From Corbicula japonica (lineage: Eukaryota; Mollusca; Bivalvia; Venerida; Cyrenidae), in contig JAZAYU010000005.1 in assembly GCA_038501625.1 (NCBI GenBank), positions 6,572,001 to 6,636,000 on the forward strand: DNA of 64,000 nucleotides, written 5' to 3'. Of the stretch, positions 34,573-56,559 are shown piece after piece (position 1 is the first letter of the stretch; every line of letters starts with the position of its first letter). The position numbers were made by a program, and so were the translations under genes. The notes beneath the pieces are model-generated. The model was given only the letters and a program-made list of their open reading frames with translations, made no database searches and was not told the origin of the DNA.

Positions 34573-37500
34573 ATGGACGAAGAAGAGTCATATGAAATGG
34601 AAAAGTATAGTGTAATATGGGATTTCGAGCCTGGCCTCGAGCCTGGCGTCGAGTTCGATACATGGGAGGTAATTTGAAACTAAGCAGTTTCGTTAATAGG
34701 TTTTGCGAAAAGTAAAAAGATTACAAAACTTTATGTTCTTCTAGGCCAAGATCTAGATCTAGTACTAAATAATTATAAGAGGAGTAGATCTACTTAAAAA
34801 GTGTTTAATTAATTTTGCTGAACATGTTTTTTTTTCTGTAAAGTATAAAATAAACAGCAATATCTGTATTAATTTACAGGGTCGTATGCAAGATTTTCAG
34901 AAATGCGTTTGTTTAGGGCAGTCTTAGGGTAGTAATATAGTAGTTTCCAAATTTCTGGCAATGATCCCCCAAGAAAATAAATGATATTTTGCTGCCCTCA
35001 AAAGGGGGTTTGAGCAACCCCACTGAACCCCGTCTGGATCCGCCCTGATTTAGAACTGGGCCCAATATCATAAAACAAAACATGGAGATCAGTCTCAACT
35101 CTCAAGCATCTGATTGGCTGAAATGGCAACTGTTCGCCATTAAAGCCAATTAGATGCTTTGGATTTGGTCGCCATTTCAGCCAATCAGATGATTTGGATT
35201 CGGTCGCCATTTCAGCCAATCAGATGCTTGGAATTTGACACTGGTCTACAATCTCATTTTTATGATATTGGGCTTAGCTCTACATTGCTGCAAACATCAA
35301 TATTTGTGCAAAAATGCGTGACTTTATTGTCCGCCAAAAGCAACATTATTAATATTGTTATGTGACGTCATTTACGCCAAATAGCGACGTAGTTTGCATA
35401 ATAAAATTACAACATTTAGAAGAACTCCGCCAAACTTACTTTTTTACACCAAATTTTTTACACCAAATGTTAAAATGTACGAACAAGGGCTAGAAAATAT
35501 GGACACTTATAGTGAACTATTGGAGCCTGGTTTCGATTTCGATACATGGGAGGTAATTTAAAACAGTTTCATTTATAGGTTTGCGAAAAGTGAAAAGAAT
35601 GAAAAAATACAACACAACCTTTTATGGGTTTTTTTCTAGGCCCAGATAATACTAAATAATTTCAGAGGAATACGTGCAACATATTGTTTAACTTCTTTTG
35701 CTTAACGTATATAGATCTAGTATAAAATAAACAACAATTTCTAAATTTATTTAAAGGGTCACCTGCAAGAATTTCAGAAAAGTGTTCGTTTAGAACATTC
35801 TTGAGTAGTTAAATGACAATTTCCAACTTTCTGGACGAAATCCCCAAGATAACTATATTTTGCTGCACATAAAGGGGGTTCGAGCAACCCCCTGAACCCC
35901 CGTCTGGATTCGCCCTTGATTTAGAAATGGGCCTTGGATCATGTAACTGAGAACCAAGATCATCAAACTGAAATTAGGGAACAGTCTCAAGCACCTGATC
36001 TCCAATCTTAGTTTTACGATCTTTGGTCCTGAAATTGCTGTAACTTAACACACTTTGTGGTTATTACAGTGGGAACAGTGTTCTGGCATGCCATCAAAGA
36101 CTTCCGGTAGAAAAAGCAGGAATTGTGGAACCCAGACAGGGGACGGTATAGCGGTTACGAGCTCTAGGGAGAAAGGGATTCAAGTAGGGACATATCCGGA
36201 TCTACGAGAGAAAGCGGAAGCCACCAAGCAACGTGAACAAATGGAGATGTTCCCTAAAGTAAGCATATAAGTGAATGAATGCAATCGTCAAATATTTCGA
36301 TCGGGTATCCTCGTCTAACTCCGGTACTTTTGACGGTGAAATTGAAGACCGAAAGACGTAAAATCGTGTGTTTTCAGAAAAAAAACTTTATGATCACTTA
36401 TTCTGTGTAATACAGAATTATGAATATTGATATTATATATAACAAATTAATGAATCAGACAGAAAAAAATATTCTTTGCAAACTAAGAAAATATGCATTT
36501 GAAAAAGAGCTATACAATTCGATAAAAAGAGCTAAAATATCGATAAAGGAGCTTTAACATATTCGTTAACAAGAGCTGTACAATATTCCATAGAAGGACA
36601 ATACAATATTCGTTGGGGTTTTTTTTTTTCAGATTGACAGGGCGGACAAGGAGGTGTACTTGTTCATGAGAGGAAAGAAGGAATTTGTTCAGCGACTGAA
36701 GAATGCATTTGTTCGGGATAAGCGGGTTGTAGCTAACTATGGCGGAGTCTACCTCGGAATGTCCGAAGATGTAAGTAAAGTTACCCGTCTTTATAGAACT
36801 CCCAATAAACTAGAATGTTTCCTCGGACACTGATGCCCCACTGCTGCAACAACATTTGTAATATTAAAGGGCCATAACTCTAGTAAAAATGGTCGCAGAA
36901 AAATATCTTTTCTCTACAATCATCATACATCCTGCTTGATCATCTGGGCAAGTTCGAAAGAAATCCGCCTAATAGTTTAGGAGGAGTTTATGCCACAAGA
37001 TTTGGGGTACGCACGGACGGACGTTCGTACGAGTGCAACTCTATATGCCTTCCACTGTGGGGCATAAAAATTTCTAGTCAGAAGCGTATCATACTCAGAG
37101 AAGACACATTGTAGGATACATCAATAGACGTATATGTTCCTCCACAAACGAAAATAACTTAATACTAGTACACTGAATCGACAATGCGAATCCGTGCAGC
37201 GGTTAAGACCGTTACTGGTGGCTCAGAAATACTTTACTAGTGAGCTTAAATACATGAACCACTTTTCTTTTGAAAACATACTTTGTTTGGCCCATGTTCT
37301 AGTTAAAATAGATCTACTTCTGCATTGTGAGTTTTGCTCCACCAGTAGGCTGAATTATGTTGTACCAATGTTGTTTGAATTAATATAACAGTATAAGTAT
37401 TAAGTCATGCACGTACTGCAAATATTTAGTTATGTTTTATATCGTACACTCTTTAATAATTGTATGTATCAGTAATATGCGTTTGAATAATTACATTGTT

Positions 37501-40030
37501 GGCGAGGCGAGTCTAATTTATGTTTTACAAAGTATACATTTTTCATGCAACATGTTCTGAATTACCAGATTCAATGGTTAAACTTTATATAAATAAAATG
37601 AGTTTGCAATACAGTCTTGCAACATTTTTCCCTATCATTTCAGATAAAAATATATGAAGGTGACTTGTATACCCATTTACCAGAACAGTGTGTAATTATC
37701 ATACAATTTCGCGACAGTAAACACGCGGAAAGATGGACACAGTCTAGTAGCATCTTCAAACAGAAAGATTTTCCTTCACCCGCAGATGAGATTGAAATAT
37801 TTACAGTACCATGTAGCTACATACCAAACGAAGGTAAAATTTTTGTAGACGTCAAAATGTTGTAGTATTTACTTCTAAAATCGCGCTTTCATTTGGTCCC
37901 GCATTTTCATATTTAAGCGCAGTCAACTTCCGATGTTGGCCTGCCAGCTAATTTCGTTACACCCATTTTTATTTCCGTGACAAATTTGAAAAGATTTATA
38001 TAAAGCCAATTGCTCTTTTGTGTGTTGTATTTTTGTTGATTATTGAAAACAGCCTATTTACAGTCCAGAATAGAATTCTCAAATGTCTCGCTTTTGGTTA
38101 TAAGATTAATTGTACCACTGTAAATGCCATTAAATTACTGAAAATGAGCGAAATTAGTCGAAAATCTGGACTAATCAGTACATTTAGAATGTTTTATTTG
38201 CCTGTTATTTTAGATAAAATTATACGAATGCGTCTTATATGTTTGATGTGCTTTAGCACACCAAACTGTTTAGTATTACTATTTCACCAAGACAACTTGT
38301 ACTGGTTTGTTTAAATTTCAAAGTCTGCTCAAAATTGTTGGGGCAAATGTGAGGTCGGTGCACCCTTAAATCTGGTTTAAACCCCCAGTGGCAAATAATT
38401 TTGCCACTGGCCGTTCGGGACGTTTTTTTTTGTTGTTTGTGGTTTCTTATTTGAAATTGATCACTTTATAAACTCGTGTTCTCTATTCCCCTCTGATTTT
38501 TGCCTGTATAAAGAGACTGCTTTATTTCTAAACGTGGTTGTTCCTGTTCCTGATATGGGGCACGCCACGGGAAAAGGTACCTTCGGGCAGTTGACGTCAA
38601 TCCTTGAAATGATGTCATGAAGTTGAACGGACGACATTGATTATTATGCATTTCGCGTTAAAAATATAATTGCATTGCCAAAATGTAAGAAAAGCACGTT
38701 TAATTATGAGAAATTTATAGATTGTTGTAAGTTCTTTCTAAATATAGTAACAACTTAAATGTCACAAAATATGACCGAAGGTACCTTTACCGTGACGCAC
38801 CCCATATGCAATATATATCTCTTTCCAAACCAATCTAACAAACTAGCTGGTGACAATGTCAGGCAATCTGAATAAGAAATGGAGAGCTTTAATAATATGA
38901 TACCATGTTTGGAATGGATCAAAATTGTACTGTTCACTGGTGTATGAATTAAGTTGCATTCAACCCGTGGCAAGGCGGCGTGGGCAGTAAATTAGTAATA
39001 TGCATTTCCATTACTACCAATGAACAAGGGCAACCAAACCGAACCTGCAATATATTTTCATATTTGTCGTGTTCGGTTGCTTTCAATGTTTCCATTTCGT
39101 CTATATCAATAATGCAACATGTCTCATAATTTCAGGCCTCAAAGCGTTCCAACTCACAGAAATGTACGGGTTGATGGTATCGCCAGAAGACTTCCAGAAA
39201 AATTACGTCAACAACGTCACAAAGCTTATGAACTCGCGACGTATATACCACGGAATATTAGCTTCTCACCAGGTCCAGCGTTTACGCAACTGTAGGATAC
39301 GCCCAGACACATACATTTTACTCAATGGTGCAGATTGTGAATCCAAGCTGAAAGAATTCTATGATTCTGGTAAAAATACGCTCTTTTTAAATTAAATTAA
39401 CAGATTTCTACTGCTTATGTTTATATTGTAATTCATTAGATGGTAATTCGTCCAATTGCTGGACGGACAGCGCCATGTCCTTTCTCAACAGCGAGCTAAA
39501 ATAAACATCCTGCCCCGGATAATTCATTGTTCACTGGGACGGGTGGGTGTGGGACTAGTTCATGCTAAGAACTGGAAACACACATGTTTATTAACTGTAC
39601 GTCGGTAGTTAAATTTAAAATTTTGGAATCATTTATCTGACAAACACCACCTCTGGTTTGTTGGTATGTTTTGGTGTATGTACTGAACATTGCGTTAGAA
39701 TGATATACTCTACCGACAGTTAGAATTGACATGTATTAAACCTTCACTTGCTAAACACGTATTTAGCGTCTAAAAGTCTGTAAGTGCTAACTTGTGGTTG
39801 ATTATCAAGAAAGAGCTATTTGGAGGGTAGGGGTTTTATGGGGTTGGGGAGGAATTGGGTGTTCAATTTATAATATACATTTTGTGTACACTGTATATTA
39901 TGTTTTATTGGAATGATATACTTTTTCTTTTTTTGCAGCTGAATACAGGAAGTACAAAGAATACAGACAAAAAGCCGTAGCTGAGACAGACTCATGTTTC
40001 TTCACGATTTGTCCCGTAGTCAGTTCTTAG
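34573..40030 (+). CDS. DUF1330-like domain protein with two alternative first exons
   Basis: Exon 1a is 34573-34668 and exon 1b 35475-35552; both end ...GATACATGGGAG/GTAATTT. Common exons: 36070-36258, 36633-36770, 37644-37833, 39136-39369 and 39939-40030 (TAG). All boundaries are GT-AG and phases agree (0,0,0,1,1), giving 312 aa with 1a or 306 aa with 1b. With 1a numbering, residues about 101-197 read like a DUF1330 dimeric alpha/beta-barrel domain: VYLF strand and helix, YGGVYLG (131-137), YEGD (145-148), CVIIIQF (157-163), AERW helix, then a last strand EIEIFTVP. DUF1330 is mostly known from bacteria and its function is unsettled. The C-terminal exons (205-312) form a charged helical tail I do not recognise. 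Possible AATAAA signals are at 40570 and 40896. Confidence 0.7.
35055..35275. mobile_element. MITE-B copy with triplicated CCAAT arm
   Basis: Left end CCAATATCATAAAAC, right end TTTTATGATATTGGG. The right arm carries three tandem 35-bp units, each with GTCGCCATT(T)...AGCCAAT(C)AGATG (about 35130-35236). It lies 200 bp upstream of exon 1b. Confidence 0.65.
36825..37070 (-). repeat. GGGGGCAT dispersed element, reverse copy
   Basis: Reverse complement of the 12310-12560 element (CACTGATGCCCCACTGCTGC ... CCACTGTGGGGCATA). In intron 3 of the DUF1330-like gene. Confidence 0.65.
38287..38570. repeat. Dispersed ~280-bp repeat, copy 1
   Basis: Begins CCAAGACAACTTGTACTGG and shares order and spacing with 53985-54260, including TTTTCCTGTTC-like, ATTTTATAAAC.TGTGTTT and a GGTTTAAACCCCC / GGTTCAAATCCCCC block reminiscent of a tRNA B box. 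In intron 4 of the DUF1330-like gene. Confidence 0.5.
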
Positions 40031-41755
40031 TCAATATACTGGATACCAGTGTGCATTTATGGATAAAAACAGAAAACAGAAGAAAAATTAAATATGTGCA
40101 GGCTGTTAACTTTGCGTTCAAAGATACTGGTAATAGCGACACTATTTAACCTTACTCTTCTTGGATTTCTATTATTAAATATGAAAAATGGCATAATGAA
40201 TGATCCATCAGTGTCATCTTTATCTTACAGGTGTCAATAATTGGTTCGTAAATTATGAGGGATCAGGAAGTAAATAAGTTGATCGGTGCGTTCCAATTAA
40301 GTAACTAACTGCTATAACATAACGTTATGTTCATTATGTATTGTAAACGAGGGCAAAGTTGTTGTGTTTTTTTTTCATGTCAGCAGTTACATAAATGAGA
40401 TGATCTTTAGAGACAGACAATAAGTGATTAAATAATGAAGTAACATTACTTGATTTCAGTTGCACATAACTGGTTACCATGTTTAATAATTTTATTAGAT
40501 ATATTCAGAACCTGTTTGTTTTGCACCGATATTAAAAGGGTTAGATGCTATGGGTTAAATCTTTAAAATAATAAATTCTTTAAAATAATCACTTAATAAC
40601 AAAGATATAATAAAAACTTTTCTGTTGGTTTTATTACATTTTAACACTGCATTACGAAAGAGACACTTTACTAGTAAAACTGCCATTATATATTACTCAG
40701 CCCATCAGATAATTTTGAAATACTTTACTATAAATTTCATTCTATTACACTTTTTTAGTTTTCACTTTTCTATTACTGTTCATCAATTGCGACTGTGATA
40801 TACTGTTATTATGCCGTCCGCAATCATGCATATGTTTAGTATGATTTTATGTTGTTGGTTGATTTTTATGTAGTATTTTTACCATTTTAGAAAACAATAA
40901 ACAGAAATCCAGAAAACAGATTAACCATTTTATCATAATTATATTCTTCTGCATTTTAGTTAACTTTCTAATAAACAATTTTTGATTTATACCAAATTTG
41001 ATTTCATTTTATATCGGCGAACATGCAATGTTATCTGCTAAAGCTAAACTTTATAATATCGTTTCGAGAAATGGCGTCTAATTTTCGAAAACAAATTTTA
41101 GAATGACTCCTACTTTTAAATTTATTGTTTTATTAAATTACTTCGGTTGGATTAAAACAAATTTTCTACGCTTCCTCAAACGCATAAATTAACAGATTAT
41201 GTCTTAAATCGATATGCGTTATTTGGCACACTTTAGAAATGCATCAATGCAACAAGCAAAATGAAAAATATTCTTACAATAACGCATTTTATTTTGTGCT
41301 ATATTTTAATTGGTCATGTTGATCGTTTGATTGATTTGGTCAGGTTTATTGAAGTGTTGTTCAAATGTTGGAGACTGAAGATTCAATAAATGCGGATCAC
41401 GAAGAATTCAGTTTATTTTGCTATCTGATTTCTATTTTCAGATTATTCATTTTAACATTGCATATTTTCATTTAATAATCATTGTTTTAGAATAACTTGT
41501 CAATACTTAATAAATTACTTTTTTTTACTCCCATCGCTTTATTATTTTTGTTCTTATAACCACCATTTACGGGGCGGAGTCCTTTCTCGCTAAAACAAAT
41601 ATGCTTGGTTACTCGTTTTACAAAATGATACTTAAATATTCAGTTTGATTAGCTGATCATTAGTTTCAAAATGGTCATTTGTTTAGAAAAATTTAAAGGT
41701 TTTTTTCCTTTTTCGCTCCACTGCGCACTATTGATTAAGTAGTTCTGTTAATACG
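40031..41755. other. 3' flank and intergenic, AT-rich
   Basis: Probable 3' UTR of the DUF1330-like gene followed by AT-rich sequence with no further gene signal. Confidence 0.4.
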
Positions 41756-41759
41756 GGGA

Positions 41760-42660
41760 AAGCCAAGCAAAGCGCCCGAAGGGCGCTTAGCGGGCTTTGC
41801 CCGCCTATAGATAATGTGTATGCAGCGTGTAATTATTGAAAATGATCAATTTCAAACATGAAAATATATACCCGTCCGACAATTTTTTCGGTTCCCACTT
41901 CATGGCGCCATATTGAATATTGAACTTCGGGAGGTTGTGGGTAAAACCCTGACCAGACCCAGACCCAGACCAGACCCCGGAAACTAACGATTAGGTACGA
42001 AAATCTTCGCTCGTTTCCGACATAATAACGACATGACATTGGCCCGAAAAAACTCAGTGTATATATGAGAAAGCTCTGGCCAATATTCTGTTTATTGCAA
42101 TTTTCGCTAGTTATGAAAAAATGATTTTGAAAAAATATCACATAAGACAATAATTTTAAGCCATTTAAAAACAAGTCAGCACAATAATCATACTTCGCTT
42201 CTTAAGCGCTAAGCGGTGACTTTGCACCGCTTTTAAAAATCAGTAAATACACAATACTTACAATTTCTGTAATTTTCTATAATTTACATGTGTGATTTAA
42301 AATTAAAGAATTTCATCAAATTAAATTGCGTACCTAATCGATTATAAAATTAATACAATTCCAGAACTGAATGACAAGACATTTTAATGTAATTTTACTT
42401 TAATACCCTTTAAGGCAAATCTCAATTTGATAAAACAAAATTTATCTTAAGCCCCCACATGTTTAAGAATGCTTAATGCTGAACAAATTTCTATTGTTAC
42501 CCACAAAATAGACAAAAAGTTCTATCTCTTTATAGAGTCACCGACGATTTCGGAAACGAGCGAAGATTTCCGTACCATATCGTTAGCTTCCGGGGTCTGG
42601 TCTGGGTCTGGGTCTGGTCAGGGTTTTACCCACAACCCTTCGGGATACTTCCGGTATCGC
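41760..42660. mobile_element. Inverted ~110-bp repeats bounding a 750-bp block
   Basis: 41915-42025 (GAACTTCGGGAGGTTGTGGG...CGCTCGTTTCCGACAT) and 42555-42650 are inverse copies. Both contain a (TCTGGG)n-like run: GGTCTGGTCTGGGTCTGGGT at 42595-42620 and its complement at 41950-41985. A GC-rich hairpin, GCGCCCGAAGGGCGC, lies at about 41770-41785. No transposase frame between. Confidence 0.55.
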
Positions 42661-42664
42661 TAAA

Positions 42665-43805
42665 GAACGGAGTACGAACGTTACATCAATGTTTAAAACA
42701 CAGATCGCGGTCCAAACGTTTAACTCTCGCAGAGTTAATAACAAATAAAAGACGACAGTCTACAAAATGTAAGACATGTACCGTTATAAATATTTTAAGG
42801 AGATTCAGAACTTTTAAAATGTCTCATGGAATCTTTAATAATAAAATGGTATATAATTATTGAAAATCCATTTGTTTAACTGTTCACTTTATGCCACTGT
42901 AAATCTTCATCAGTCCAACAGCATTTAGTGGAATGTAATGATTATCTATTTTTATATACAGTGCACATAATTTATACAAAACTGTCAGTCAATATGTTAG
43001 ACGTCCTGTCCTAGATTCAATAAATAAAAAACTCTCATGTATTTGGCAAACATGGGTCAAAATACAGTCTTAATGTAATTAACTATAATTAATTACAATT
43101 TTTCAATTAATTGAATATAATTAATAACTGACACATTTTCAGTTGTTTAAATTGTAATCAATCTATTAAAATTTTAAAAAGGCAAAATAATTGTGAATTA
43201 AATTTAATTACAATTAAATTCAAGTAGCAAACTGTCACAAACATAGCTATAATATAGTGACAAAAGATTACGCAGTGGCTGTTATCAGCTAGGGTTATAA
43301 ATTTCACACCAAAGAAACATTAAGTGTGATTTGGATATAAATCTGAAACTGTTTCACACAAATTTCGGACCTACTGGTCTTCCTAAAAGTTGTAATTTGG
43401 ATATGAATATCAACTGAATCGCAAGAAAATGTACCTTGCAAGTATCCTTACGAAAGAATTCTACATGCATTTTCAACAAGAGCCAGTTTATTTGGCTCTT
43501 CTCAGCAGAGGGAAGTGTTAAGATCTTAATGGTGTTGACTGACAGACGTTAATATTGAAGTAGTGACGTTTTTTAATGCAATTTTTATGACTTGAAAATC
43601 TGCATCAAGTTAAGTCACTATTTCACTGGCATTAAAAATATAAACAATTTTTAGAGCCAAAATCTCAAGATGATTCTATGTAAAGCACTCAAGAAAATCT
43701 TGATAAAAATCACAAATCTGTCACAGCATCATCTTTGTATTTGTGGAAATATTGCACAACAATGCAATTATCATCTTTACCTTAAAATAATTTTAATTCT
43801 TTAAT
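42665..43805. other. Intergenic, nothing coding recognised
   Basis: AT-rich, with a cluster of AATTAATTAC-type inverted words at about 43070-43220 and a small hairpin, AGAGCCAGTTTATTTGGCTCT, at about 43483-43503. Confidence 0.35.
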
Positions 43806-43872
43806 TATTGCTGTATTGAGCAAGACTTGGAACTCAAACTTCTGGTTTACCATGCCGACGCTTTACCAATGG
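43806..43872 (-). repeat. tRNA-like (SINE head) remnant
   Basis: Minus strand: an A-box-like AAGCTCCATTGGTAAAGCG and a B-box-like GTTTGAGTTCCAAG spaced as in a tRNA. The acceptor stem ends do not pair, so it is a tRNA-derived repeat rather than a working tRNA gene. Confidence 0.4.
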
Positions 43873-44340
43873 AGCTTCAGAGCCAACCATGTTCGAATAC
43901 TATTTAAAACCTTTCCAGTAGTTTTGCCCAATAACCGAGTATCAATATAAGAAAGGTATTATTCAATGCCTATGTCTAAAACCCTACCACATGTGAACCG
44001 ACCAGTTTTCAGGAGCGTCCTAATTTTGTTAACAGTTTGTTTACTGCAATGCACATAACAGAAACGCTCTGTAAATTCATAGCTATCTGTGGTAAGCTGT
44101 CATATCTGATGTACCCAAAACAGGTGCAAATAAGGTTTGAAACATCATTTTTGTGAATTTACGGTTGCCCATATAGTTTTATAACACATTTTAGGTGATT
44201 CAGCAAAACATATTGTTTCCAGTCATTATTGATTTTAACAAGTAAGCTGATAATACACGGTTCCTGCTGGTCGGACAACGCTATCTTAGCAGTTCTTTGG
44301 CTTTCCCCGTTAAATAGGTAGCACCTATAGTTCATATTAT

Positions 44341-44784
44341 ATAGAGGATATTTGTTTTTAACAGTGTAAGATAGAAATATATTTCACCGAGTGAGCTTCG
44401 GAATTAGTATTTTCACGAGTGGCGAAGCCACGAGTGAAAATACATAATTCCGGAGTTCACAAGTGAAATATATTTCTATCTGACACTGGTAAAAACAAAT
44501 TTTCTTTTTATTTTATGCTTTTTGTGCAAAATTTGCATGGATTTGACAGAAAAGTTGCAAGAAATGGCGCCAAAACCGCATGTTTATGACTTGACGTCAT
44601 GACGTCAAATATACAATTTGAGCCCGTTTTGTAAACGTTTTTATTTGGTATGTTATGCACGTTTGGGTACCAACATGAAAAAATCAGTGAAAATAAAAAT
44701 GATATTCCACTGTTTGAAAACAGTGAAATACCATTTTTATTTCACCGGAAAAAATCTATAATTCACTGAAAAGCATAAAATAAA
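44341..44784 (+). mobile_element. MITE-C, near full copy
   Basis: ATAGAGGATATTTGTTTTTA ... hairpin head (GTAAGATAGAAATATATTTC / GAAATATATTTCTATCTGAC) ... AATGGCGCCAAAACCGC ... tail hairpin ... GAAAAGCATAAAATAAA. Same architecture as 11774-12216. Confidence 0.75.
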
Positions 44785-44788
44785 AATG

Positions 44789-45560
44789 TTTATCACATAC
44801 CTTCCGGTGTGGGAGTGTAATAACACCCGTTATATATTTTCGATAAATAACTAGTTATATATCGTAGCCGAATCACTATTCATCCGCGTTATAAGCGATC
44901 AAAACTAACATATTTGAAAATGACTTACTTTTGCCATCTGACTACTTCAGGCTAGCAAGCAGCTTCTATGAGGAACTTAAGCATCCCATTTATTGATAAT
45001 ATCCACGGAAAATATAACTTTCTGACATCTTGATTACTCCGTAAGATAGCAATACGCCGAAAGTCTATGATGAAATTCAACAACAGCAACAAAGCCATTT
45101 TCATTTCGTTTAAACCGAAAACAAAATGACCCAGACACTGAAATCGTTTTCAGAACATCGTCGGTGTGATCTTAAAATATCCCGGAAACAATATAAAAAC
45201 ACTAGAAACACATTTTCAATCTAAATTTCCAGTTTATATCCAGCAATATTTCAATGTTGCCATATGCCGCTATGAAAGTTTACACAAATGACGTCATACA
45301 CTAGATGGATTTATTTAATTAAACACAACTTCAGAAGCCTACAACTGGTAGATTCTTTTATCTAGACTCTAGCGCAGTTAATTTTATTTATTAATGTTTT
45401 AGTTATTTTGGAAACGGGAAAACGGTAGGATAAATTCTTTTGGGACTAGCTTATGTATCACCCGATACGACCGAATTACACACGTTTTGAGTTCGCTCTA
45501 CTAGGCGATAGAAAGGGACAATTCATGGATTTTGCTTGTTTTTTAGGGTATGTGATAAAT
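44789..45560. mobile_element. Candidate element with TTTATCACATACC ends
   Basis: TTTATCACATACC at 44789 and its exact inverse GGTATGTGATAAA at about 45548-45560 bound 770 bp without a coding frame. It starts immediately after a MITE-C and stops just before a large hairpin. Confidence 0.5.
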
Positions 45561-45563
45561 AGA

Positions 45564-45705
45564 ATACAACATGAGTGATCATTTTATACTGAAATTATTA
45601 AACTCGTCATCTAAATCGATATAAAACTCGGCAAAAGCTTCGTTTTATATCGATTTAGATGACTCGTTTAATAATTTCAGTATAAAATGATCACTCATGT
45701 TGTAT
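45564..45705. repeat. 142-bp near-perfect hairpin
   Basis: Arms of about 65 bp: ATACAACATGAGTGATCATT ... ATCGATATAAAAC and the exact inverse, around a short AAAAGCTTCG loop. In-vivo stability and cloning of such a palindrome are usually poor, so its presence suggests recent origin. Confidence 0.8.
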
Positions 45706-45761
45706 CCTCTATATACTATTAGTGAAAAACAGCGCCGATCAAACGTTCGTGTGATATCTGG

Positions 45762-46075
45762 GTATCGATTTTATTTTTTATGAGTAACACCAGAAACTAA
45801 CATTTTCACGACTGTGATAGCCACGAGAGAAAATATCAGGTTTTGGAGTTCTCTCTTAAAATAAAATCTACATTTAACCGAAACAAACAAATTTTCTTTT
45901 TATTTTATGTTTTGTTGCCAAACAAATCTGTAATATTAGAAACGGAGGCAAACGTTTTTAAAGTGTAGTTCGGCACTGAAAAAATTAAAAATAAAAATGG
46001 TATTAAATAGTTTCAAACAGTGGTAATACTACTTTTATTTCGCCGAGAAAAACTCACTTGAAAACAAAACAATGA
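45762..46075 (+). mobile_element. MITE-C, strongly diverged copy
   Basis: Retains CACGACTGTGATAGCCACGA, AACAAATTTTCTTTTTATTT and the tail AAATAAAAATGGTATTA in the same order as other copies. It overlaps the likely 3' end of cathepsin L (minus strand), where its TTTATT at 46034-46039 would read AATAAA. Confidence 0.5.
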
Positions 46076-46218
46076 TAAGAAATATCAGTGATGACGGTAA
46101 ACATAAAACACTTGAAATCTAATTATACTTTTGCAATATATAAAACAACAGTTATTAATTATAGGATACGCTAATTTATGAATTCTTAGTAACAATAACC
46201 GGCAAACAATTGGAGTTG

Positions 46219-56559
<10,341 letters not shown>

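Noticed and set aside
41833..42174. 113-aa minus-strand frame
   Set aside because: Runs through the inverted TCTGGG repeat; no domain.
43483..43503. Hairpin AGAGCCA...TGGCTCT, considered as histone mRNA 3' stem-loop
   Set aside because: Loop too long, flank ACCCA missing and no histone gene nearby.
43806..43872. Possible tRNA gene on minus strand
   Set aside because: A and B boxes only; acceptor stem does not pair, so treated as a SINE head remnant.
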